This document shows, in pieces, positions 1-8,127 of a stretch of DNA of 64,000 nt. Both the position numbers and the translations under genes were made by a program. The stretch spans positions 1 to 64,000 of the forward strand of contig JADLHJ010000059.1 of the NCBI GenBank assembly GCA_020848835.1, given 5' to 3'. Position 1 is the first letter of the stretch. The number at the start of each line of letters is the position of its first letter. Below the pieces are notes generated by a model. It was not told the origin of the DNA. It made no database searches and saw only the letters and a list, made by a program, of their open reading frames with translations. This stretch comes from Candidatus Hydrogenedentota bacterium (GTDB lineage Bacteria; Hydrogenedentota; Hydrogenedentia; Hydrogenedentales; SLHB01).

Positions 1-49
1 CGGCCACCGGATTAAAAGTCCGATGCTCTACCGACTGAGCTACCCGTTC
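1..49 (-). tRNA. tRNA-Lys (anticodon TTT), 3' part cut off by window edge
   Basis: Read on the minus strand from 49 to 1 the sequence folds as the 5' two-thirds of a tRNA: 7-base acceptor strand GAACGGG, TA at positions 8-9, D arm GCTC-AGTCGGTA-GAGC, and an anticodon arm TCGGA-CTTTTAA-TCCGG with anticodon TTT (Lys). The variable loop, T arm and 3' acceptor strand lie outside the window, so the acceptor pairing cannot be checked. Confidence 0.88.
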
Positions 50-158
50 ACCGGGTGGGAAATTGCACAAAAAGGCGAGCCCCTGCGAGCTCGCCGTTCG
101 GATGCGTAAAGAATAGCGTTTATGTGCGGTGTGTGTCAAAACGGGTACGCATGCATTC

Positions 159-226
159 AAAGGAGCACGGGCGCCCCGCTCCTGATTATTTAATGCAAAT
201 CACGGGCGGGACGCCCATGCTCCTTT
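159..226. repeat. Palindromic dispersed repeat, family A, degenerate copy
   Basis: Two 28-base arms (159-186 and 199-226) form an imperfect inverted repeat with 4 mismatches and a 12-base loop. It starts AAAGGAGCACGGGCG and ends GCTCCTTT. A second, perfect copy lies at 8025-8097. Between the tRNA and the SDR gene it is the only notable structure. It may act as a transcription stop or be a relic of a non-autonomous mobile palindrome. Confidence 0.85.
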
Positions 227-311
227 GCTTCGGCCCCTCAAGTTCCAGGTTATAACCCTCCGTGTATTTGCCATTGCGTTGATATAGGCTAGTTCTGAAG
301 GGGGAATCGCC

Positions 312-1136
312 ATGCGGGAATTGTCGGGTAAAGTCGCGCTTGTCACGGGTGCGGGCAGTGGGATTGGCCGCGCCATTGCTCTTGCGCTTGCCCGCCAAGG
401 TTCGCAATTGATCCTCTGCGATATCAACGCGGAGGCGCTGGAGCCCGTCCGCCGCGAGATCGACGGGCTATCGCGGTGCATTATGACAGAGCACGCAGAC
501 GTGGCATCAATCGACGCGATGCGTGCATTTGCGGACAAGGTGCACGCGGCAGTGCCCGCGGTGGACATCCTCGTGAACAACGCAGGTGTGGGCTTGATGG
601 GCACAATCCTCTCCACGCGTTACGAAGACTGGCAATGGATCCTCGGTATCAATCTTTGGGGTGTCATCCACGGATGCCACGTGTTCGTACCTAAGATGGC
701 GGAGCGCGGGACTGGCGGGCACGTCGTCAACGTGTCGAGCATGTTGGGTTACATGCCGTCTCCCGATGTGGCGGGGTACTCGACTGCGAAGTTTGGCGTG
801 TTCGGTTTGTCGATGTGCATGCGCAGCGAACTGTGCGATCATAAAATCGGCGTTTCCGCAATTTGTCCCGGCGTCATTAATACAAACATCACGAGAAACG
901 CGCGTATCAGAGGTCACGAAAATGTCGATGAAACGCGCGATAAAGTCGTGTCGTTTTATGGCAGGCGGAACTTCGGCCCGGAGCGTGTCGCGCGCGCGGT
1001 CGTAAAAGCAATAAAGCGGAACAAAGCGATTGTTCCTGTGTCGCCGGAGGCTTGGTTCGGATACTGGTTCAATCGCGCATGGCCTGCGGGTAACCGGGCT
1101 TTTTGGCGTTGGACCACGAAGACGATCCAAAAGTAG
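312..1136 (+). CDS. Short-chain dehydrogenase/reductase (SDR) family oxidoreductase
   Basis: A 274-residue classical SDR. The Rossmann cofactor motif TGAGSGIG spans residues 12-19, the NNAG motif follows in the middle, and the catalytic Tyr156/Lys160 pair sits in YSTAK, preceded by the conserved serine in NVSSM. The Asp in LCDIN after the second strand favours NAD(H) over NADP(H), which is an inference. The ATG is preceded by a strong GAAGGGGGA ribosome site. The C-terminal tail (about residues 230-274) is Trp-rich and basic and may touch the membrane. It stands alone between the tRNA and a membrane protein gene, so the context gives no substrate. Confidence 0.9.
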   Translation: MRELSGKVALVTGAGSGIGRAIALALARQGSQLILCDINAEALEPVRREIDGLSRCIMTEHADVASIDAMRAFADKVHAAVPAVDILVNNAGVGLMGTILSTRYEDWQWILGINLWGVIHGCHVFVPKMAERGTGGHVVNVSSMLGYMPSPDVAGYSTAKFGVFGLSMCMRSELCDHKIGVSAICPGVINTNITRNARIRGHENVDETRDKVVSFYGRRNFGPERVARAVVKAIKRNKAIVPVSPEAWFGYWFNRAWPAGNRAFWRWTTKTIQK

Positions 1137-1278
1137 GGCGTATCTGCGCCGGGTACATTGTTGACAGACCGGAACCGTGTCTGTTCCAATACTTCGTGCG
1201 CGGGAGATCGCAAGGCCGCGCCCGCTTCAATCGACCGCGAGGATTAGACATTGTTTCGCCTCGCGCTGGAGTAGTTTG

Positions 1279-1887
1279 TTGGATAATCCTAAAGTGCGGT
1301 GGGACCTGTGGACATTGCCCGCCTACCTCTTGTGGCTCGTATTTTTCCTGATTGGGTTCGATCCGGAAATGGCTTACGATATCGCGCGCGAGATTGGTTT
1401 TGTCGTTTCGCAGAACGCGTTGGTCAATTCGCCCCATATCGTGACTTTGTCGCTGGCCGGATACTTCGGATACTTTGCCTATAGCCGCTGTTTGGAGTCC
1501 GGTCTCTCAAAGCCAGATGCGCAGACGCAGGGGCTCCAGTTTGCGATTCTCGGGCTTATCGCGTTTTTGGCGTTCTCCCCTTTTCAACTCATTAGCTACG
1601 CCGAGATTCCGGTCGCAAAGCTCCGCTTTATCGTCCTGCTGGTGGGGGGGACCAAACTGTTCATGTGGTTTTTGCTGCTTGGCGTTGTCGCGCGGTACTA
1701 CCTGCTTGGACATGTCAATGTTTTTGCGAGTATGGTGTCCGCTTTCCCGAGTGCGCATAGGGAAGAAGGCAAGGGCGCACAGGAAAATTCCAGTTCCGTA
1801 ACGTGGTTGGAAGTGCGTCCCAGGCCGGATCGTGCGGTCGTACAGACGGCTCCATCGCAAAGACCAGAAACTGGAACCGAACCGTGA
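1279..1887 (+). CDS. Membrane protein of unknown function
   Basis: A protein of about 202 residues if started at TTG 1279, which has a GGAG site 7 bases upstream. The reading frame opens further upstream at ATG 1177, but that extra N-terminus is Arg-rich, not hydrophobic, and lacks a clear ribosome site. Hydrophobic stretches near residues 9-25, 50-65, 85-105 and 120-145 suggest four membrane segments. The last 50 residues are polar and rich in Arg, Ser and Pro, and probably lie in the cytoplasm. I recognise no family. It lies between an SDR gene and a small membrane ORF on the same strand. Confidence 0.65.
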   Translation: MDNPKVRWDLWTLPAYLLWLVFFLIGFDPEMAYDIAREIGFVVSQNALVNSPHIVTLSLAGYFGYFAYSRCLESGLSKPDAQTQGLQFAILGLIAFLAFSPFQLISYAEIPVAKLRFIVLLVGGTKLFMWFLLLGVVARYYLLGHVNVFASMVSAFPSAHREEGKGAQENSSSVTWLEVRPRPDRAVVQTAPSQRPETGTEP

Positions 1888-1949
1888 CGGCGTGTAATAA
1901 CGTCGTAAGTTCTGCGTAAGATTAGCGGATAGAAAAGGAGAGGACCATT

Positions 1950-2069
1950 ATGTTTGACCTTGGTGCGCTCTTGGAGCAACTTGCAACCAGCCCATTCGCG
2001 ATGCTGTTGTATCCGCTGTACCTGCTACTCGTGTTCATCACGACGTATTATCTCGCGCTCGTACCCTGA
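1950..2069 (+). CDS. Small membrane protein, 39 residues
   Basis: A short frame starting ATG at 1950 and stopping TGA at 2067-2069. It has an unusually good ribosome site (AAAAGGAGAGGACC just upstream) and encodes one hydrophobic helix, MLLYPLYLLLVFITTYYLAL, after an amphipathic N-terminus (MFDLGALLEQL). The strong ribosome site and uninterrupted hydrophobic segment are the evidence for a real gene. It ends 10 bp from the stop of the convergent sensor kinase gene. No family is recognised. It may be a regulator of a membrane protein, such as the one upstream. Confidence 0.55.
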   Translation: MFDLGALLEQLATSPFAMLLYPLYLLLVFITTYYLALVP

Positions 2070-2079
2070 GGAACGGGCA

Positions 2080-4497
2080 CTACGTCGATTGCGAATCGGT
2101 CGGCGCTGCCAGCACATTTCGCAGGTGCGCCGAAAGGGCCGTGAGCGAAAACGGTTTCTGAATGAAACCGGCCACTTCGCCTTCCGGGAATCGTTTCGAC
2201 ACAATCTTCATATCGTACCCGGATGCGATTAGGACGGGTATACCGGGGCAAGTCCGCTTAATTTCGATAAGCGCGCGCCGGCCATCCATGTCCGGCATCG
2301 ATAGATCTAGAATGACGGCGGAAATGTCATTTCTGTTATCGATCATGGTCATCGCTGTGCTCGTTTCGCCCGCAAGCAACGCTTCGAAGCCAAGTTTCCG
2401 TAGCATTCGTTTCGTCACTTCGCGGACATTCTGTTCGTCATCCACTACGAGTACGGTCCCCGCGCCGTGCCAAATCGTATCGCTGTCAACCGGCTCCTCT
2501 TCGGCGATTGTACTGGCGTACGCGGCAGGAAGATAGAGGGTGACGGTCGTCCCGCGGCCTTTTTCACTTTGGATCAGTATATTACCGGAACACGCACGCA
2601 CAATCCCGAGGGCATACGTCAACCCTAGTCCGCGCGCATGTGGTTTCGTTGTGAAGAGTGGTTCATATGCTCTTTCCAGCGCGCTCTGGTCCATTCCTTC
2701 GCCAGTGTCTGTAACAGTCACGCACACGTATTCGCCAGGCAACAATCCCTTCGATCCGGTTGCGTCATCCGTGAGGGACTCAGCAACACGCACAGATTTT
2801 GTGGACACCGTGATGCGCCCGCCCGTTTCGCGCACGGCTTCGGCCGCGTTACGCAGGATAGCGACAAGGACTTTTCGGATTTGCGCCGCATCCACGCGGG
2901 CGGGCGGCGCCGATTCGTCCAATTCGTATCGCACCGCCTCGGTGCTGGTGTCTTCGGTGGCCTGCGTGAATCGCACCATTTCCTGCACCGCTGCGTTTAT
3001 GTCTACTGAATCCTGCTGCAAATGAGCGCCGCCGGTATACGCCATCATCATCGTGCATAAATCCGCGGCGCGTTCGGCACCCGTTGCTATGTCTTCGATA
3101 TAAGGGCGCGCGTCGTTGTTACTAGAAAGGTCATGCCGCGCCAGCTCGGCGGTGCCGAGAATACCGGTGAGAATATTGTTACAGTCGTTTGCTACGCCGA
3201 GCGCCATCACCGCCAAGTGTTCGAGCGATTGCGTGGCCAGCAGATGAGACTGGAAGCGATGGCGCTCTGCCTGGGAATGATGTTTTTCAGTTACGTCATG
3301 AAGCAGCCACACGATTGCGTTGCCTGACCTGTAACCCCCGCATTCGATCACGCGGTCGACGCGGTCTTTGCGAGCAATAGTCGTTGTAAATACATCGACA
3401 AAGCCGGCGTTACGAAAGGACTCGTACTGTGCCCGCGCATCTGCGCTCCGTGTGCCATACAACGCCCAGAACCATTGAGCAATGGTTGTAAGTTCCTCGC
3501 GCGAGTATCCTGTAATTTCCTCCGCTGTGCGGTTCAGACGGATGTGTTCCCCATCCACGAACACCGCGCCCATGGGCAAGTCCTCGACCATATAGCGAAA
3601 CCGCTTTTCGCTGTTGCGCAGGATTTCTTCGTCGTGAATGCGTTGCGTGATATCGGTGACAAGAAAAACAGCCCCGGACTGCGCACCATTTTCGCTCGAC
3701 AGCGGCGCACCATTCACTTCGATAACGTGCCGCGACCCATCGGGCCAGCCAATGGTCACTTGCATGCCTTGGACGATTTCGCCCAAATCGTTCACGCGCC
3801 GAAACGGCGTTTTGGAGTCTGGAATAGCTTGACCATGGAGGTCCTTTAACTGCCACTCCTTTGCGTCGTGTTCGCGGCCGATGGCATCGCCTATAGGCAC
3901 GCCCAAAACCTTTTCTGCTTGCGCATTTGCGAACACGATTCGGCCGTTTTGGTCTACGGCAACAATTCCGCCGACGCTGGTTTGCATAATACCGTCTAGC
4001 ATCGCATGCTTCGAGCGTAGTTCGGTCTCTACGTTCTCGCGAATGCGCCGGTCTTCTTCCAATGCTCTAATAGTTGTTTTCAACTCTGCGGTGCGCGACG
4101 CCACAATTTCTTCAAGGTCTTGCTTGACCTGCATTTGTCCTTTTTCTTCGCGCTCGATTCGGGGAAGCCATCCGCGCACGGCGAAGCAGAGGGCAACTAT
4201 CAGTGCGATAGCGTTCGCAAGGTAGGGCAGCGTCATCGAGGAGACCAGCGTGGCGGGTTCAATTTGATCCGTGCCCGATACGGTGTAATTCAGTATTAGC
4301 CGCGATATGTCATTCGCGCATGCCAGGATTGCCGCAAGCGAACCGACAAAAAGGACCAGATAGAGGCGGGAAACCGATTCGTGAAGCCTGCGGGTTGCGC
4401 GCATTCGTGCCGCGCTCACAAACAAAGTATAGGCCCATAGTATTGTTAAGACGGCGTAGCCCGCGACGAACCCGCCACTTAATGGGTCAATGGTCAT
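2080..4497 (-). CDS. Hybrid sensor histidine kinase/response regulator lacking the H-box histidine
   Basis: About 805 residues from ATG 4497, which has GAGGGG 10 bases upstream; an ATG at 4530 would add 11 residues but has no clear ribosome site. Order of parts: three N-terminal membrane helices (to about residue 115), a charged coiled coil, two PAS domains (about 175-290 and 295-410), an NtrB/HisKA-like dimerisation helix (about 425-480), an HATPase domain with N box (RNAAEA), G1 (DTGEGM) and G2 (GLGLTYAL), and a C-terminal receiver with phosphoacceptor Asp731 (LDLSMPDMDG) and the conserved Lys in QKPF. The usual A-H-D-F-N-N H-box reads AND-C-NN here (codon AAC at 3187-3189, residue 437), so the phosphoaccepting His is Asn. 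Either it cannot autophosphorylate or it works with a partner. Confidence 0.88.
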   Translation of the reverse strand: MTIDPLSGGFVAGYAVLTILWAYTLFVSAARMRATRRLHESVSRLYLVLFVGSLAAILACANDISRLILNYTVSGTDQIEPATLVSSMTLPYLANAIALIVALCFAVRGWLPRIEREEKGQMQVKQDLEEIVASRTAELKTTIRALEEDRRIRENVETELRSKHAMLDGIMQTSVGGIVAVDQNGRIVFANAQAEKVLGVPIGDAIGREHDAKEWQLKDLHGQAIPDSKTPFRRVNDLGEIVQGMQVTIGWPDGSRHVIEVNGAPLSSENGAQSGAVFLVTDITQRIHDEEILRNSEKRFRYMVEDLPMGAVFVDGEHIRLNRTAEEITGYSREELTTIAQWFWALYGTRSADARAQYESFRNAGFVDVFTTTIARKDRVDRVIECGGYRSGNAIVWLLHDVTEKHHSQAERHRFQSHLLATQSLEHLAVMALGVANDCNNILTGILGTAELARHDLSSNNDARPYIEDIATGAERAADLCTMMMAYTGGAHLQQDSVDINAAVQEMVRFTQATEDTSTEAVRYELDESAPPARVDAAQIRKVLVAILRNAAEAVRETGGRITVSTKSVRVAESLTDDATGSKGLLPGEYVCVTVTDTGEGMDQSALERAYEPLFTTKPHARGLGLTYALGIVRACSGNILIQSEKGRGTTVTLYLPAAYASTIAEEEPVDSDTIWHGAGTVLVVDDEQNVREVTKRMLRKLGFEALLAGETSTAMTMIDNRNDISAVILDLSMPDMDGRRALIEIKRTCPGIPVLIASGYDMKIVSKRFPEGEVAGFIQKPFSLTALSAHLRNVLAAPTDSQST

Positions 4498-4750
4498 ACT
4501 GCACGAACCCCTCGGATCGAATAACAACACTGCCCACTACACACCGGGCATGTATTGTCCTAGGACATAATTTAGTATACCACGAGAACAATTTTAGTCA
4601 ATTGCCCTTCACGACCAACTTCCGAGCAGTTCGGCGCCGAACGTTTTTCTCACACAACTTGCACGATCAGCTAACGCGTCGCATCCATCCTCGTGCGCTA
4701 TCGGAGTCTTCATCCGAACAAATCTGTGGGAAAAAAGGAGGAAAAAAGCT

Positions 4751-5887
4751 GTGCGTAATCGGAAGGGTTTTACACTAATTGAACTACTGGTTGTCATCGC
4801 GATCATTGCCATCCTGGCCGCGATCCTGCTGCCTGCATTGGCGCGCGCGCGCGAAGCGGCACGCCGTTCGTCGTGTCAGAACAACTTAAAACAGATGGGA
4901 ATCATCTATAAGATGTTCTCCGTCGAGAGTAAGGGTGAGTACTTCCCTACACTTCAAGACATTTATCCTGGGTTTCGCGAGGAGTTGCTTGGCCCTGACA
5001 TGCGCTCTTTGTACCCCGAGTATTTGACGGACGCGAACATCTTGCTGTGTCCTTCAGATCCGCAGGTAGATCCGAGCGTTTGGGCCGCTGGCGTTCCGAC
5101 ATTGGAGGAAGGCAAATCCGAAATTGACCGGCTTATTCAGGCAGGTCAGGCTACCAGCGACTGCATGCTCGCGCACCTGAGCTTCACGCGCTCGTACATC
5201 TATTTCGGATATGCGGTGACTGACCCAACTTCTGCAAAAGAGGCGTGGCGTTGCAATGAAAAAGCGGCAGAACTTGTGCGCGACGAGTATCCCGCACTGG
5301 GCACTATCGCTGGCGGTTCGGGCTCGCTGGACGATTTCAAGTTGAACCTGGGCGCTGGTTGCCCGCTGAACAACGTCACTTATACGGACGATGGCGATTC
5401 GTGGACAGGCTTCTACGAAGTTCCCGCAAAAGAGCGCTGGAAGTATGGCAAGTCCGGTCTGGACGATATCTTTAACGATGACTCTGGTAATGCGGACGCT
5501 ACACAGGACGATGACTCGGATCGTGAGATCGGCCCCGGCGGTGTACTTTGCCCAGATAAAATCCACCGCCTCAAGGAAGGCGTGGAGCGTTTTATGATCA
5601 CGGATATCAACAATCCTGCCAGTTCGAACGCGGGGCAGAGCGATATTCCGACGATGATGGACGGTTGGGCGCAGCGCAAGAAGGTCGCGGACACGGGCTC
5701 CAACGATGACAGCCCGGTTGCGGGCATCACCGCGTTCAACCATGTACCTGGTGGTGCAAATGTTCTCTACATGGACGGTCATGTGGAGTTCATTAAATTC
5801 AAAGACCGCTTCCCGGTAGCCATCGGTCAATATGGCCGTGGCACGGAATGGGACATCGATATCGCCGACGGGATGATGGGGCCGTAA
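4751..5887 (+). CDS. Type IV pilin-like (pseudopilin) protein with H-X(n)-DG C-terminal box
   Basis: 378 residues starting at GTG 4751 behind a very strong AAAAGGAGGAAA ribosome site. A class III signal, [10 protein letters not shown], is followed by a hydrophobic helix and the [18 protein letters not shown] region typical of the DUF1559-like pseudopilins abundant in Planctomycetes, Lentisphaerae and Hydrogenedentes. Near the C-terminus is [19 protein letters not shown], the H-X(n)-DG motif with 10 residues between His and DG. The body is acidic and Cys-containing, as in extracellular proteins. No secretion ATPase or platform gene is nearby. It is a paralogue of the protein at 59440; both share a block reading RF(M/L)[10 protein letters not shown]. 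Confidence 0.92.
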   Translation: MRNRKGFTLIELLVVIAIIAILAAILLPALARAREAARRSSCQNNLKQMGIIYKMFSVESKGEYFPTLQDIYPGFREELLGPDMRSLYPEYLTDANILLCPSDPQVDPSVWAAGVPTLEEGKSEIDRLIQAGQATSDCMLAHLSFTRSYIYFGYAVTDPTSAKEAWRCNEKAAELVRDEYPALGTIAGGSGSLDDFKLNLGAGCPLNNVTYTDDGDSWTGFYEVPAKERWKYGKSGLDDIFNDDSGNADATQDDDSDREIGPGGVLCPDKIHRLKEGVERFMITDINNPASSNAGQSDIPTMMDGWAQRKKVADTGSNDDSPVAGITAFNHVPGGANVLYMDGHVEFIKFKDRFPVAIGQYGRGTEWDIDIADGMMGP

Positions 5888-5915
5888 GGCATCCCCTTGA
5901 ATAACTGATTGGAAT

Positions 5916-5949
5916 GGAGCGCCGCGATCGACAATGGTTGCGGTGCTCC
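5916..5949 (+). terminator. Probable rho-independent terminator after the pseudopilin gene
   Basis: A 10-bp stem, GGAGCGCCGC (5916-5925) with GCGGTGCTCC (5940-5949), containing one G-T pair and a 14-base loop, is followed by TATTTAAATT. It sits 28 bases after the pseudopilin stop codon. The tail is A/T-rich rather than a pure T run. Confidence 0.55.
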
Positions 5950-5987
5950 TATTTAAATTCGAGTTAAACCGAGGGACATGAGTAGCG

Positions 5988-7046
5988 ATGCGAATGAAGT
6001 TTTCCTTTTTGATATTGCTGTCCGCGGCTGGGATCGTCATGGCGCAAACTCCAACCGTGCAGCCTGCGCTAGAGACCGAACCCGTGCCGCACGGTGACGA
6101 TGCAGCTGACGATGCTTGTTTCTGGGTGCATCCAGACAATCCCGAATTGAGTTTGATTGTGGGGACCGATAAGGAAGGTGGACTTGCCGTGTATGGCCTT
6201 GACGGCAAGCAACGGCAATACTTGCCCGACGGCAAAATGAACAATGTGGACATACGCTACGGATTTTCGCTCGCGGGATCGCCTCAGGAGATTGTAATTT
6301 CCAGCAACCGAAGCGATATGAGCTTGTCTGTGTACCGTGTCGATCCAGCAAGCCTCACCTTGGTTTCTGCCGGTAAAATTGTCACCGGCATGAAGCTTGT
6401 CTATGGATTTTGCATGTACCGAAGCGCGAAGACGGGCGCTTATTTTGCCTTCGTGAACTCGGAAGACGGTGAAGTGCAGCAGTGGAAACTCAACGAGTCG
6501 CAAGGAAAAATCGGCGGTGAACTTGTGCGCAGTTTCGATGTTGGCATCCAGACGGAAGGTTGCGTGGCCGACGACGATACAGGCGTCTTTTACATCGGCG
6601 AAGAAGAGAAGGGCATCTGGCGATATGGCGCGGAGCCGGACGCCGGGACCGATCGAGAGCTGGTTGACAGCGTAAAACCGGACGGGCGCCTCACGGCGGA
6701 TGTGGAAGGGCTGAGCATATACTATGCGTCCGCCACGAAGGGTTACTTAGTCGCATCGAGCCAGGGTGATAGCACCTTCGCGGTGTATGAGCGTGATGGC
6801 AACAACAAATTCCTGGGCTTCTTTCAGATCGGCAAGGCCAACTCCATCGATCCGGTAACGGGGACGGATGGTATTGACGTGATTAGCGCTGCCTTGGGCA
6901 AAGGATTTACAGAAGGCGCGTTCATCGCGCAAGACGACACGAACGACGGCGCGAACCAGAATTTCAAATTGGTACCGTGGCAATCGATTGCGAATGCGTT
7001 CACGCCGGCGCTCACGATCGATACGACGCGCAGTCCGCGTCTGTAA
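5988..7046 (+). CDS. Secreted beta-propeller phytase (3-phytase)
   Basis: 352 residues with a cleavable signal peptide ending at VMAQ. The mature protein follows the Bacillus-type beta-propeller phytase closely along its whole length. Recognisable blocks are [92 protein letters not shown] and NQNFKLVPW. In that family these acidic residues bind calcium ions that hold phytate, and the enzyme removes phosphate from it. GAGGGA lies 11 bases before the ATG; a second ATG two codons in is an alternative. Export suggests scavenging of phosphate from organic phosphate outside the cell. No phosphate transport gene is adjacent. Confidence 0.93.
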   Translation: MRMKFSFLILLSAAGIVMAQTPTVQPALETEPVPHGDDAADDACFWVHPDNPELSLIVGTDKEGGLAVYGLDGKQRQYLPDGKMNNVDIRYGFSLAGSPQEIVISSNRSDMSLSVYRVDPASLTLVSAGKIVTGMKLVYGFCMYRSAKTGAYFAFVNSEDGEVQQWKLNESQGKIGGELVRSFDVGIQTEGCVADDDTGVFYIGEEEKGIWRYGAEPDAGTDRELVDSVKPDGRLTADVEGLSIYYASATKGYLVASSQGDSTFAVYERDGNNKFLGFFQIGKANSIDPVTGTDGIDVISAALGKGFTEGAFIAQDDTNDGANQNFKLVPWQSIANAFTPALTIDTTRSPRL

Positions 7047-7117
7047 CATCCGTTACTTCTTATCCGGGCGCGCGATCGTGTACAGTCATTGCACTCTCGG
7101 CCTGCGGTAGAACCAGT

Positions 7118-8026
7118 ATGAAGTTAGTAATCCTCTCGCGTGACGCGAAACTCTATTCAACACGGCGGCTGGCCGTGGCTGCGCAAACGCGCGGTCATGC
7201 TGTTCGCGTGATTGATCCGCTGCGGTGCTACATGAACATCGCGGCCGACCAACCATCTATCCATTACCGCGGCAAGGAACTCGATCGCATGGAGGCAATC
7301 ATTCCACGCATCGCGCCCGCGCATACGTTTTATGGCACAGCAGTCGTGCGGCAGTTTGAGATCATGGGAGTACACAGTCTGAACAGTGCCGCGGCCATCA
7401 CCGGTTCGCGCGATAAGCTGCACAGCTTGCAGTTGCTTGCGCGCCATGGTGTCGACATGCCCGTGACAGGCTTCGCGCATTCGCCCGACGACACCGAAGA
7501 CCTGGTTGAGCTTGTCGGCGGCACGCCGCTGGTTATCAAGCTCGTGCAAGGGACACAAGGCAATGGCGTCGTGCTCGCCGAAACCCAAAACGCAGCGGAA
7601 AGTGTGATCGATGCGTTTCGTGGACTCGATGCACAGTTCCTCGTGCAGGAATTCATCGAAGAGTCGCGCGGCGTGGATATCCGTTGCATCGTGCTCGACG
7701 GCGAAGTCGTCGCGGCCATGATGCGCAGAGCGGGGGAAGGCGAATTCCGCGCAAACCTGCACCGCGGCGGCAAGGCCGAAGTAACGCAAATCACCGAACA
7801 AGAACGCGCCATCGCGTCGCGCGCCGCGGAAATACTCGGATTGAAATTTGCCGGCGTCGATATCCTCCGCGCGCGACGCGGCCCGGTCGTTCTCGAAGTC
7901 AACTCCTCTCCCGGTCTTGAAGGCATCGAAACGGTAACCGGACTAGATATCGCAGGCATGGTGATAGGCCATCTCGAGCGAACGATCCTTGGCGCCGAAG
8001 TTTCCCAGTCTCCGAATGTTAATTAA
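7118..8026 (+). CDS. rimK: RimK-like ATP-grasp ligase (glutamate ligase family)
   Basis: 302 residues from ATG 7118, matching the length and N-terminus ([18 protein letters not shown]) of RimK; the frame is open upstream but that part is unlike RimK. ATP-grasp features include [11 protein letters not shown], the glycine-rich nucleotide loop [11 protein letters not shown], the [13 protein letters not shown] segment, and the metal-binding end [14 protein letters not shown]. RimK adds glutamates to the C-terminus of ribosomal protein S6 in gamma-proteobacteria, while relatives ligate other amino acids. Which substrate is used here cannot be told. Its TAA stop overlaps the first bases of a perfect palindromic repeat. 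Confidence 0.88.
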   Translation: MKLVILSRDAKLYSTRRLAVAAQTRGHAVRVIDPLRCYMNIAADQPSIHYRGKELDRMEAIIPRIAPAHTFYGTAVVRQFEIMGVHSLNSAAAITGSRDKLHSLQLLARHGVDMPVTGFAHSPDDTEDLVELVGGTPLVIKLVQGTQGNGVVLAETQNAAESVIDAFRGLDAQFLVQEFIEESRGVDIRCIVLDGEVVAAMMRRAGEGEFRANLHRGGKAEVTQITEQERAIASRAAEILGLKFAGVDILRARRGPVVLEVNSSPGLEGIETVTGLDIAGMVIGHLERTILGAEVSQSPNVN

Positions 8027-8097
8027 AGGAGCACGGGCGTCCCGCCCGTGATGTAATGAATAAACGCCAATCACGGGCGGGACGCCCGTGCTCCTTT
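8025..8097. repeat. Palindromic dispersed repeat, family A, perfect copy
   Basis: Two 28-base arms, 8025-8052 and 8070-8097, are exact reverse complements and enclose a 17-base loop. The left arm begins AAAGGAGCACGGGCGTCCCG. It sits between convergent genes (rimK-like and the glycosidase-like gene), where the RNA hairpin could end transcription from both sides. A degenerate copy lies at 159-226. Conservation on both arms suggests recent spread or selection for the hairpin. Confidence 0.93.
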
Positions 8098-8127
8098 AGT
8101 TGCAATTAACTGAAGCGCATCGGTCCG

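Noticed and set aside
507..1130. Long minus-strand open frame opposite the SDR gene
   Set aside because: It is antisense to a complete SDR with all motifs; the translation is rich in Arg, His and Asp repeats with no family pattern.
4557..4566. GTCCTAGGAC palindrome in the region between the sensor kinase and the first pseudopilin, considered as an operator
   Set aside because: A single 10-base palindrome without a second copy or well-placed promoter boxes is expected by chance in 64 kb.
5054..6253. 399-codon minus-strand frame spanning the pseudopilin and the phytase
   Set aside because: It crosses two well-supported plus-strand genes and a terminator; the protein shows no fold signature and reflects the high GC of the third codon position.
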